Below, piece by piece: positions 9,385 to 17,172 of a DNA stretch of 64,000 nucleotides; the stretch's first letter is position 1; each line of letters opens with the position of its first letter. A program made the position numbers and the translations under genes. Source of the DNA: Breoghania sp963678585 (GTDB taxonomy: Bacteria > Pseudomonadota > Alphaproteobacteria > Rhizobiales > Stappiaceae); the NCBI GenBank assembly GCA_963678585.2, contig CAXXGA010000002.1, positions 186,001-250,000 on the forward strand, given 5' to 3'. The notes below the pieces were generated by a model, which did not search any database, was not told where the DNA came from, and saw only the letters and a list, made by a program, of their open reading frames with translations.

Positions 9385-10232
9385 GAGCCCGGCCCCAGCT
9401 TGATCGTCCAGCTGTCGGTGAAGCTGCGTTCCTCGGTATCGGTCACCCTGGCTGTCAGCGTCGCGCCCTCTTCCGGCTTCATGAAGAAACGCAGGCTCGG
9501 GTTTTCACTCATGGAAATATCCCCGTCGAAGGCGAGGATCGGCTTGCCGTTCAGCGCAAGCTCGATGGTGCGCACATAGTCTGCCGGGATCCAGAGTTGG
9601 GTGAGCTGATCCGTCTGCATGCCGGAATAGTTCGGATGGCTCACCATGACCTGCGCCTGCGACGGCTCGCCCGCGCGCCATTCGCCGATCTGGCGGAAAC
9701 GGATCTTGCCGAGCCGCGACATGGCAAGCTCATGGTCCTTTCCGGCCGGAGCCGAGCAGCCGCCAGCCGCCTTCACGTAGTTCGTCGCCATGTAGAGCCT
9801 GCCGTCACTGGTCTCGGCGATGGCGCGGACATTCGTATAGGCGTTGACGCGAACGCGGGTGGACAAACTGGCAATGCCGTTTTGCGGAAAGAACCGGAAG
9901 GTGCCGACGACGGGCGCCGGGTTTTCGTCGATGATCAGCGTGATCTTCGTGATCGAGCGCTCCGCGGATTGCGGGATAAGGGCGATGATCTTCACCGGAA
10001 CGACCGCCGCATCGTGGGCGCGGTAGGGCGTTTCAAGGGCGATGACGCCCGCTGCGTCCGCAATCTCGCGGTCCCCGAAAACACTGTCGCGGATATCGGG
10101 CCATGCCGCTTCGTCGGCATGCGCGCCGACGGCGGCCAACAGGCTTGCGAGCATCAGGCAACAACTGAGGATGAGACCCGGCAGGAAAGAGGGCCGGAAA
10201 CGATTGTCGGCGGATTTGCGCATCATTCCCAC
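9381..10232 (-). CDS. Quinoprotein-dehydrogenase-associated SoxYZ-like carrier protein
   Basis: The 283-residue secreted protein (hydrophobic segment about residues 17-38, ending AHA) is a fusion of a SoxY-like domain (about 50-165) and a SoxZ-like immunoglobulin-type domain (about 185-283). SoxY carries sulfur intermediates on a cysteine in a GGC motif. The equivalent here is VKAAGGCSAP, with Cys159 preserved. The family (fuse_rel_SoxYZ, recalled) is restricted to quinoprotein clusters. Its start lies inside the end of the metallohydrolase gene (10-base overlap), indicating coupling. What it carries is unknown, and a role in periplasmic redox or maturation relay is inferred. Confidence 0.85.
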   Translation of the reverse strand: MGMMRKSADNRFRPSFLPGLILSCCLMLASLLAAVGAHADEAAWPDIRDSVFGDREIADAAGVIALETPYRAHDAAVVPVKIIALIPQSAERSITKITLIIDENPAPVVGTFRFFPQNGIASLSTRVRVNAYTNVRAIAETSDGRLYMATNYVKAAGGCSAPAGKDHELAMSRLGKIRFRQIGEWRAGEPSQAQVMVSHPNYSGMQTDQLTQLWIPADYVRTIELALNGKPILAFDGDISMSENPSLRFFMKPEEGATLTARVTDTEERSFTDSWTIKLGPGS

Positions 10233-11212
10233 TCCAGTTCTGTATAGGCGGTCACGATATTGCGGCCATGCGATCCATCGAAAAGCAGCCAGTCTCCGCG
10301 TCCGAGATCGGAAAGCCGGGTTACGGTCTCATCGATCGAGAGACCCTGAGCGATGGCCTCGCGCACACCGCCAGCAAGGGCTTCCAGATAGGCGCGCTGC
10401 CGGGAAACCATCGGGCCCGGCGGCCCCGCCTCCCCGTGGCCCGGCACCAGCAACGCGGGCGCGGACTTTGAGATGTCGTCGAGGGCAGAAAGCCAGCCCG
10501 TCAGGCTACCGTCGAGCACCGGAATGCGGCCGTCGAAAACCAGATCGGAGGCCCAGAACGTGTCGGTCGCGAGATCATGGATCGTCAGGTCGTTGTCGGT
10601 ATGTGCGGCGGGCCATGCGGTGAGGCGCAGCGCCCGGTTTCCCAGATCGATGGTCGTCACCTCGTCGACCAGCATCAATGGGGCGATGAAGCGGGCCTCG
10701 GTGCCCGCAGGCGCGATTGCGGCAAGCCGTTCGAGATAGAACCCGCCGCGCTCAGCCAGCGCGCGCGGCAGACGGTGGTGGCCGACATTGGCGATGGCGC
10801 CGGAGGCAAAGCCGTCCGCGAAGGCCCCGTGGCCGAAACAGTGGTCGGGATGCACGTGGGTGGCGATCACATGGCTGACCGGTTTGCCGGTCGCCTCCGC
10901 GGCCGCCCTCAGTGCCGCGCCCTGGCCGTCCGTGGCCCCGGTGTCGATCACCGCCACGCTTTTCTCTCCGACGATAAAGCCGATATTGGCGATGGCCCCG
11001 TGGTTCTCGCCGTCCATCTCCGCCTGCACCCCGGAGCGCAGGAAAATGCCCGGCGCGATCTCGCTGAACGCGGGAAGGGGAGACGCCTGCGCCTCGCCCG
11101 TGAAGGGCGCAAGAGGTGCGGCCAGCATCAGCCCGCCCGCCGCGGCAATCCCCGCCACCGCGGTGCGCCGTGTCGGTTCGCGCAGGTCTTGTCTGGGCGC
11201 GCCCGGTTTCAT
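10223..11212 (-). CDS. Quinoprotein relay-system zinc metallohydrolase (MBL fold)
   Basis: This 329-residue metallo-beta-lactamase-fold protein has the zinc-binding signature HVHPDH at about 119-124 and downstream metal ligands expected in AAHTDNDLTIHD and PGHGE. The N-terminus carries TRRTAVAGIAAAGG followed by a hydrophobic stretch, a probable twin-arginine signal, so it would be exported folded with its metals. It is related to SoxH and belongs with the SoxYZ-like carrier next door (family SoxH_rel_PQQ, recalled). It starts 36 bases after the fused binding protein/rhodanese gene. The substrate is unknown. Confidence 0.87.
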   Translation of the reverse strand: MKPGAPRQDLREPTRRTAVAGIAAAGGLMLAAPLAPFTGEAQASPLPAFSEIAPGIFLRSGVQAEMDGENHGAIANIGFIVGEKSVAVIDTGATDGQGAALRAAAEATGKPVSHVIATHVHPDHCFGHGAFADGFASGAIANVGHHRLPRALAERGGFYLERLAAIAPAGTEARFIAPLMLVDEVTTIDLGNRALRLTAWPAAHTDNDLTIHDLATDTFWASDLVFDGRIPVLDGSLTGWLSALDDISKSAPALLVPGHGEAGPPGPMVSRQRAYLEALAGGVREAIAQGLSIDETVTRLSDLGRGDWLLFDGSHGRNIVTAYTELEWE

Positions 11213-11248
11213 CCTCCTGCCGTCATCCCTCCCTCAGTCCTGCCACCG

Positions 11249-12670
11249 TTATTGCGGATCATGTGGCCGCCAGGGCCGCATTTCCTCAAGCAATTCGCCC
11301 GCTTCGTTCCATTCGCTCACGCCGCCGGGAAACCAGACGACCTTGTCGAACCCGTAGGAGATCGCCCGTTTGGCGGCGTTCCAGGACATCCAGCACTCGG
11401 GCTCGCAGAAGAAGGCGAGCGTGCGCTTGCCGTCCTCGGAAAGACGCAAAAGCTCCGCCTTGAAGGCGGCGTCCTCATCCGCATGGAGTTTGCCGAAGCC
11501 CATGTTGGCGAGCCAGTGCGCGCCCTTGATCGTCGCGCGCTTGGGCTCGCGCCAAAGCTGGTCGTCGCCGCGTCCTTCCGGTTTGCGGGCGGCGGGGAAA
11601 ACATCGATCAGCACGACATCCTCCGCCTTCATCAGACCGAGCAGTCCTTCCGCATCCACCGTGCGTGCGCCGGTGAGCTTTGCAGGCACGGGGGCCCGGT
11701 AGCCCTCCACCCGGTAGCCGTCCGGCTCCGCCACGCCTTTGGCGGCGGGCTTTTCCTTCGGGGCAGGCGACGCGGGCTTGTCCCGAGGCTGCGCTGCGAC
11801 CTCGATCAGCTTCCCCTTGCGGTCGAGCATCGGCACGTTATAGGCGGTCAGCACGGCGGCGATGTCATCCTTGCGTTTACGCAGGATGCGATTGAGTGCG
11901 TGCTTCCAGTCGGGCTCATTGTAGCGGATGCCCATCGACATCAGATAGGAAAGCCGCGTCCCGGCCTCCGGTGCGACGGGAACCATCTTCAGGGCCGGGT
12001 CGATCTCGCGCACCCAGTAGCCTGCGAGCGGTCCCCACACGAGCGCCACGTCCAGTTTGTCGCTTGAGACATCGCTCACCATCTGGCGCACGGGTTTCTC
12101 GCGCCGGGTATCGACCACCAGCGGATAGGACTTCATGTGTCCCAGAAGCCCGTGCCGGGCGATGAGCGAGGCGACGGGCGTGCGCGGCTGAACGCCGATC
12201 CTCATGCCCTTGAGAGCCGGATCGCCCAGCGAGCCGGTGAGATCGGCATCGGCGCGATACACCATCACATAGGTGGAATTGTAATAGGGGTTGGTGTTCT
12301 GCATCAGCTCGTTCGTGGCCGCGACCCCGATGATGAGATCGCAACGTTTTTCGCCGAGCGTGCGGCGCACGAAGCCGATGGTCTGCGGAAACCATGTGTA
12401 GGCGATGGGAACGTTCAGTTCCTCCGCAACGATTTCCGCGATTTTGTTCTCGAAGCCTTCGCCCTTGTCGTTGGAATAGGGCAGGTTGCCGGGATCCGCG
12501 CAGACCCGCAGCGTCGTGCGGTCCACCACATCCGGGTTCACTGTCTCCGCCGCCTGCACATGTGGCGCAAAACCGCCCGGCACCGCTCCCGCCAGCCATA
12601 CGGCCAGCAGGGCGATGCCGCAGCTGTGAGACGCGCGATGAAGCGCGCTAAGGGCGGTGGCGCCCGTCAT
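11249..12670 (-). CDS. xoxJ: XoxJ-type periplasmic binding protein fused to a CXXCW rhodanese-like domain
   Basis: The 473-residue protein has a signal region (about 15-41), a solute-binding type 3 fold (about 45-285; RTTLRVCADPGNLPYSND is the family hallmark) typical of MxaJ/XoxJ, a Pro/Ala/Lys linker (about 290-320), and a rhodanese-like domain (about 335-465) with CEPECW at 422-427. In many genomes the binding protein and the CXXCW protein are separate neighbouring genes. Here they are one. The start at 12670 is chosen because it overlaps the cytochrome stop by four bases (ATGA) and yields the signal peptide. An open frame extending to 12961 would add 97 non-homologous residues. XoxJ is thought to help activate XoxF. 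Confidence 0.88.
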   Translation of the reverse strand: MTGATALSALHRASHSCGIALLAVWLAGAVPGGFAPHVQAAETVNPDVVDRTTLRVCADPGNLPYSNDKGEGFENKIAEIVAEELNVPIAYTWFPQTIGFVRRTLGEKRCDLIIGVAATNELMQNTNPYYNSTYVMVYRADADLTGSLGDPALKGMRIGVQPRTPVASLIARHGLLGHMKSYPLVVDTRREKPVRQMVSDVSSDKLDVALVWGPLAGYWVREIDPALKMVPVAPEAGTRLSYLMSMGIRYNEPDWKHALNRILRKRKDDIAAVLTAYNVPMLDRKGKLIEVAAQPRDKPASPAPKEKPAAKGVAEPDGYRVEGYRAPVPAKLTGARTVDAEGLLGLMKAEDVVLIDVFPAARKPEGRGDDQLWREPKRATIKGAHWLANMGFGKLHADEDAAFKAELLRLSEDGKRTLAFFCEPECWMSWNAAKRAISYGFDKVVWFPGGVSEWNEAGELLEEMRPWRPHDPQ

Positions 12671-13167
12671 TGGCTCGCCTTCCACTCCTTGAAGACGGGG
12701 TCCTCGTCGGCGGGAATCCGTTTCGGCCGTCCCCGGCCCAGATCGCCGTTGGAACGGGCCTTCAGGTAGGCGTAGATGTGATCGATATAGAACATCACGT
12801 CCGGCACCTCGGCGAAGGAGGGCATGACGGAATCCGTAGATGCGTTGACCACCTGACGTCCGTTGACGACGACTTCCAGGAAGTCGGAATAGGACATGGT
12901 CTTCAGGGATTCCGTGAGCGCGGGCGCATAAGTGGAGCCGAGCCCGTCCGGCCCGTGGCACACATGGCAGGTGGAGTGGTAGCGGCGGAAGCCGTTATAG
13001 ACCCCGTAATCGACCTTCCCGTCCTTGATGATGTAGGGCTTTTGCTCCCAGTCGTCGGCGCCTGCTTCCTGCGCCACGGCGCTGCCCGCCATGACCGCGG
13101 ATATTGCAAGGGCCGCAAGCCCCTTCGCCCAACCAGCCCGTGCCTTGTGCATTCCGAAACTCATCAA
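12667..13167 (-). CDS. xoxG: Cytochrome c electron acceptor of XoxF (XoxG/PedF type)
   Basis: This 166-residue secreted monoheme class I cytochrome c has a signal peptide (about residues 12-32, ending SAVAQ), heme attachment motif CHVCH at 67-71 and a probable axial methionine at 115 (DSVMPSF). It would take electrons from the PQQ of XoxF in the periplasm and pass them to a terminal oxidase chain. It follows xoxF on the same strand after 311 bases and overlaps xoxJ by four bases. Met6 is an alternative start with little effect on the signal sequence. Confidence 0.92.
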   Translation of the reverse strand: MMSFGMHKARAGWAKGLAALAISAVMAGSAVAQEAGADDWEQKPYIIKDGKVDYGVYNGFRRYHSTCHVCHGPDGLGSTYAPALTESLKTMSYSDFLEVVVNGRQVVNASTDSVMPSFAEVPDVMFYIDHIYAYLKARSNGDLGRGRPKRIPADEDPVFKEWKASQ

Positions 13168-13478
13168 ACTCGTCTCCCCGGATTGGCCCGCCCGCGCCGG
13201 TTACATTCGCGGGGTCGCCTGCCGTTTCCTCCTGAACGAACCTGCCGGGCGGTTTGTCATCCACCGCCTTCACGCCCGTTCCTCACCTTGGTCGTCCTGA
13301 TCTCTGGTTGGCCGCCGATTTGTCGACGTGCCGACTTTCGCCAAAAGGCGGAACCGGCTCCTGGTGCCGGTCCCGCTCGGGCGTCGCTTCTTGGCCGGTC
13401 CGCATCCCACGCTGCCGGAACGCGGACCGTCTTTTTCGGAACCGACGGACCGCCTGAGAAAGGCGGCCCGCTCGGCTC
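13168..13478. other. Intergenic region between xoxF and xoxG with stem-loops
   Basis: No gene is visible in these 311 bases. They contain the hairpin just after xoxF (13447-13469) and a second inverted repeat (8-bp stem CGGTCCGC/GCGGACCG at 13396-13403 and 13422-13429), which on the plus strand is followed by TTTTT at 13432-13436. An internal promoter for xoxG could lie here but none is evident. Confidence 0.4.
13447..13469 (-). terminator. Hairpin immediately downstream of xoxF, no T-run
   Basis: On the minus strand, 8 base pairs (one G-U) close a 7-base loop only 9 bases after the xoxF stop. The absence of a T-run argues for a partial terminator or a 3'-end stabiliser, which would allow far more xoxF than xoxG mRNA from a common promoter. 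Confidence 0.45.
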
Positions 13479-15293
13479 TTAGTTGGGAAGTGCGAACACC
13501 GTGAGCTGACCACCGAGGTTGGTGTAGCTCGACAGGGACCGGTATGCTCCCACGGCGCCGAGACCTTCAGAGCCCTCGGACAGGCCTGCCGCCAGGCCGA
13601 TGCCTGCCCAGCCGCCGATGCCGGAATAAACGGCAACGAACTGCTTTCCGTTATGCTCGTAGGTCGTCACGTTGCCGATGATGCCCGACGGCGTCTTGAA
13701 GCGGTAAAGCTCCTTGCCCGTCTTGGCGTCCACCGCCTTCAGGTAGCCTTCCAGCGTGCCGTAGAAGACCACGTCGCCCGCGGTCGCCAGCGCACCGGAC
13801 CACACCGAGAAGGGCTCCGGCAGGGACCACTTGATCTCGCCCTTGGCTGCGTCCCAGGCAATGAAGTTGCCGAGGCCGCCATGGCTGTTGGGGGCGGGGA
13901 ACATGGAAAGCGTCGCGCCCACATAGGGCTGTCCGGCCGTGTAGGAGACCTCGAAGGGCTCGTAGTCCATGCAGACGTGGTTGGTCGGCACGTAGAACAG
14001 ACCGGTCTTCGGCGAATAGGCCGAGGGCTGCTGGTCCTTGGTGCCGAGCGCCGCCGGGCACACGCCTTCGGTGTTCACGTCGGCGCCGTTCTGGTCGGTG
14101 GAATACTGCGAGACGACCTGCGGGCGGCCATACTGGTCGCTGTTGGGGTCCATCACGACTTCCGTCGCCCAGTTGACGGCCGGGTCGAACTTCTTCGCAA
14201 CCAGCAGTTCGCCGGTTTCGCGGTCGAGCGTATAGGCGAAGCCGTTACGGTCCGGGTGGACCAGCGTCTTGCGCATCTTGCCGTCGACTTCCATGTCGAC
14301 GAGCATCATCTCGTTGACGCCGTCGTAGTCCCACTCGTCATGCGGGGTCATCTGATAGACCCACTTGGCCATGCCGGTGTTGAGATCGCGGGCGAAGATG
14401 GTCATCGACCAGCGGTTGTCGCCGGGGCGCTGGACCGGGTTCCAGGTGCCGGGGTTGCCGGAGCCGTAATAGACGAGGTTCAGTTCCGGATCGTAGGAAA
14501 GCCAGCCCCAGGTGGCGCCGCCGCCCAGCTTCCACTGGTCGCCTTCCCAGGTCTTGAGCGAGGAATCCTTGCCCACCGGCTTGCCCAGATGGGTGGTTTT
14601 CTCCGGGTCCATCATGATCTTGTCGTCCGGCCCGCTCGTATAGGCGCGCCAGGCCATCTTGCCGTCGGAGATGTTGTAGGCGGTCATGTGGCCCTGAATA
14701 CCGAACTCGCCGCCGGAAATGCCGACCAGAACCTTGTCGCCGGCCACCATCGGGGCGGAGGTGCCGGTTTCGCCCTTGGACGCATCGCCGTTCTGTACCG
14801 ACCACTTTTCCTCGCCGGTCTTGGCGTCGAGCGCCACCAGCTTGGCGTCGGCCTGATGCAGGAAGATCATGCCGTTGCCATAGGCGACGCCACGGTTGAC
14901 CGTGTCGCAGCACATGACAGGAATGACATTCGGATCCTGTTTGGGCTCGTATTTCCAGATGATCCGGCCGTTGTCGTTGAGATCGAGCGCGAAGACCTTG
15001 TTCGGGAAGGGCGAGTGGACATACATGATGTCGTCGATGACCAGTGGGCCGCCCTCATGACCGCGAAGGACGCCGGTGGAGAACGTCCAGGCAACCTGAA
15101 GATTGCCGACATTGTCCGCGGTGATCTGATCGAGAGAGCTGTAACGGGTGCTGGCGTAGTCGCCCAGCTGCATAACCCAGTTCTTCGGGTTCTTCTGCAT
15201 TTCAACCAGTTCATCGTTGGCATGTGCGAACGATGTTACTGTCACGGCAGCCAGACTGGCGGCCGCCAGGAACGTGAACCTTTGCATTTCCAT
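13479..15293 (-). CDS. xoxF: Lanthanide-dependent PQQ methanol dehydrogenase XoxF
   Basis: The 604-residue quinoprotein has a signal peptide ending FAHA (about residue 25), propeller W-motifs, and the adjacent cysteine pair at 128-129 (MCCD) that forms the ring disulfide of methanol dehydrogenases. Metal-site residues by comparison with SolV XoxF are Glu196 (SGGEFG), Asn280 (GSGNPGTWNP), catalytic Asp322 and the extra Asp324 (DEWDYDGVNE). The extra aspartate marks the lanthanide-dependent type, since calcium MxaF enzymes have Ala there. It oxidises methanol or other small alcohols in the periplasm, passing electrons to the cytochrome encoded next. An AGGGG just upstream fits the second Met (15287) better than the first, so translation may begin there. 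Confidence 0.96.
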   Translation of the reverse strand: MEMQRFTFLAAASLAAVTVTSFAHANDELVEMQKNPKNWVMQLGDYASTRYSSLDQITADNVGNLQVAWTFSTGVLRGHEGGPLVIDDIMYVHSPFPNKVFALDLNDNGRIIWKYEPKQDPNVIPVMCCDTVNRGVAYGNGMIFLHQADAKLVALDAKTGEEKWSVQNGDASKGETGTSAPMVAGDKVLVGISGGEFGIQGHMTAYNISDGKMAWRAYTSGPDDKIMMDPEKTTHLGKPVGKDSSLKTWEGDQWKLGGGATWGWLSYDPELNLVYYGSGNPGTWNPVQRPGDNRWSMTIFARDLNTGMAKWVYQMTPHDEWDYDGVNEMMLVDMEVDGKMRKTLVHPDRNGFAYTLDRETGELLVAKKFDPAVNWATEVVMDPNSDQYGRPQVVSQYSTDQNGADVNTEGVCPAALGTKDQQPSAYSPKTGLFYVPTNHVCMDYEPFEVSYTAGQPYVGATLSMFPAPNSHGGLGNFIAWDAAKGEIKWSLPEPFSVWSGALATAGDVVFYGTLEGYLKAVDAKTGKELYRFKTPSGIIGNVTTYEHNGKQFVAVYSGIGGWAGIGLAAGLSEGSEGLGAVGAYRSLSSYTNLGGQLTVFALPN

Positions 15294-15628
15294 CCCCTAC
15301 GCTTGGTGTTGGCGCGCGCCGGCGGACCTTGTTGTTATGCAGTCCCGGTAACCGGATCAGTGAGCGAATTGGAGCCCGGATAAACACCGGATTCCGGCCT
15401 GCCGATCAGTCGCAAACGAGCATCCGGACTGTGTGAAATCACTGCAATAATGTCGATAGCACCATAGTACTAACCGATTGACGGCATTGATTAAGCTGGC
15501 ATTTCTCATGCGATATAACAGGTAAAATGCAAGGGATTACCAGAAGGATATCGCTGCATTGCTTTGATGTTCGTGCCAAGGCTCTCTATTTATGCAAAAA
15601 ACCATATATAACGCTAGGGAAGGAAGTG
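15294..15628. promoter_or_regulatory. xoxF upstream region
   Basis: The 335 bases upstream of xoxF contain no gene and are clearly A+T richer than the flanks. They should hold the xoxF promoter, reading leftwards. A perfect short inverted repeat GTGA-AA-TCAC at 15433-15442 is a possible operator half. No confident -35/-10 pair was identified. Confidence 0.4.
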
Positions 15629-16396
15629 TCAGATTCTCACCGTCTCGGGATGGCGTTGCATGATGCGGTTGAGCCGGGCTTCAACCGCGTCCCGGTCGCG
15701 CGCGCCGCGGGCGAGATCGATTTCCTCCTCTCCGACGATGCGCGCCGGTTGCCCCGCCATAAGCACCAGCCGGTCGGCCAGCGTTACGGCCTCGCGCAGA
15801 TTGTGTGTGACCATCAGGACCGTCACCCCGCGCTTCAGCCACAGGGCCTCAAGAAGCCCGCGAAGCCGCTGGGCGGTCGCCTCATCGAGGGAGACGAAAG
15901 GTTCGTCCAGAAGGAGAACGTCCGGATCGATGGCGAAGGCGCGCGCCAGCGCCACCCGGCGGGCAAGCCCGAGAGACAGTTCGCCGGGAAAATTGTCCCG
16001 GACCTCGCTCAGCCCCAGCGTGTCGAACAGCCCGTCGAGATCGGGCGTGACACCGTCGGGCAGGGCGAGCCGCACGTTCTGTTCCACCGTGCGCCATGGC
16101 AGGAGGCGCGGTTCCTGAAAAACGGCGGCGATGCGCTCATCATGGCCGGGAAGGCTGACGGTGCCAGCAAAATCCGAGTCGAGGCCCAGAAGAATGCGCA
16201 GCGTGGTGGTCTTGCCGGACCCGGAAGGCCCGATCAGGCAGGTGAAGCTGCCCGGTTCCAGCGAGAAGGCGAGATCGCGCAGCACGCAAACCCGCCCGCC
16301 TTCCACGCGCTCGAAGCTTTTCTCGGCAATGCGGACATCAAGCCGGCCGGATACGCCAGCGGGAGACGCGTTTTTCAAGGGGCTGCACCAGTGCAT
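15629..16396 (-). CDS. ABC importer ATPase, nitrate/sulfonate/taurine type
   Basis: This 255-residue ATPase has Walker A GPSGSGKT (56-63), Q-loop Gln94 (VFQEPRLLPWRTVEQN, characteristic of the SsuB/TauB group), Walker B VLLLDE (160-165) and switch His in MVTHNL. The ABC signature reads ELSLGLARRV (139-148) where LSGGQ is usual, a departure also seen, as I recall, in some relatives. Its start lies 59 bases inside the end of the permease gene, the only ATG in frame, so the genes are coupled. It forms an importer with the next two genes. Confidence 0.88.
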   Translation of the reverse strand: MHWCSPLKNASPAGVSGRLDVRIAEKSFERVEGGRVCVLRDLAFSLEPGSFTCLIGPSGSGKTTTLRILLGLDSDFAGTVSLPGHDERIAAVFQEPRLLPWRTVEQNVRLALPDGVTPDLDGLFDTLGLSEVRDNFPGELSLGLARRVALARAFAIDPDVLLLDEPFVSLDEATAQRLRGLLEALWLKRGVTVLMVTHNLREAVTLADRLVLMAGQPARIVGEEEIDLARGARDRDAVEARLNRIMQRHPETVRI

Positions 16397-17168
16397 ATTC
16401 GATGGCCAGCATCACCGCCACGAAGGCGAGCGCGTAGCCGAGGATGGCGGTCACGTCGAAGAACTGGAAATAGAGATGGATCTGGAACCCGACGCCGTTG
16501 GAGCGGCCGATGAGTTCCACCACCAGCACGATCTTCCAGATCAGCGCCAGCCCGGAGCGCGAGGCGGCGGCGAGATAGGGCTGAAGCTGCGGCAGAATCA
16601 CGTCGCGCACGCGTTTTGCGCGCGAAAAACGATAGACCCGCGCCATTTCGCTCAGGGCCGGATCGAGCGCTCTCGCGCCTTCGCGCAGGGTGATCACCAC
16701 ATTCGGGATCTTGTTGAGCGCGACGGCGGTGATGGCGGCGGCCTCCGTCAGTCCGATCCAGATGTAGCAAAGGACGATCAGCACCAGCGCGGGCAGGTTG
16801 ATGAGCAGGATCAGCCATGGATCGAGCACCCGGTCCGCCGTCCGGTTCTGCCCCATCAAGAGCCCCGCCCCCGTGCCGATGAGCATGGAGAGCGTAAAGG
16901 CAGCGGCCACCCGGGCAAGCGTGATGCCGAGATGCAGGAATAACTCACCGGAAACCGCCTCGCGCACCATGAAGGCGGCGACATCGAGCGGGGCGGGGAC
17001 TGTCGCGTCATCGGCGAAATGGGCCGCGAGCGCCCAAAGGGCGAGAGCTCCCGCCAGCGAGAGCAGGCCGAGCGGCAGGCGCGTCGCGCGTCGTCGCCTG
17101 CTCGCGGTTCCTCGCCTCCGCGTGGTGTGCGGTGGAACTGCGGAAAGGGGGAGGCCGCCTCCTGTCAC
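16338..17168 (-). CDS. ABC importer permease, nitrate/sulfonate/taurine type
   Basis: This 276-residue inner-membrane permease has about six membrane segments starting with RLPLGLLSLAGALALWALA and the BPD_transp_1 EAA-type loop around EMARVYRFSRAKRVRDVILP. The family transports nitrate, sulfonates, taurine or related compounds. The start is uncertain. I chose the GTG at 17168, four bases after the binding-protein stop. The open frame continues upstream to 17270, but those residues overlap the binding-protein gene and are not transporter-like. No strong ribosome site is visible, so translation may be coupled. Confidence 0.85.
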   Translation of the reverse strand: MTGGGLPLSAVPPHTTRRRGTASRRRRATRLPLGLLSLAGALALWALAAHFADDATVPAPLDVAAFMVREAVSGELFLHLGITLARVAAAFTLSMLIGTGAGLLMGQNRTADRVLDPWLILLINLPALVLIVLCYIWIGLTEAAAITAVALNKIPNVVITLREGARALDPALSEMARVYRFSRAKRVRDVILPQLQPYLAAASRSGLALIWKIVLVVELIGRSNGVGFQIHLYFQFFDVTAILGYALAFVAVMLAIEYALVQPLEKRVSRWRIRPA

Positions 17169-17172
17169 CGGT

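Noticed and set aside
13396..13436. Plus-strand intrinsic terminator (CGGTCCGC stem, TTTTT)
   Set aside because: There is no plus-strand gene upstream, so it was noted inside the xoxF-xoxG spacer and not called as a terminator.
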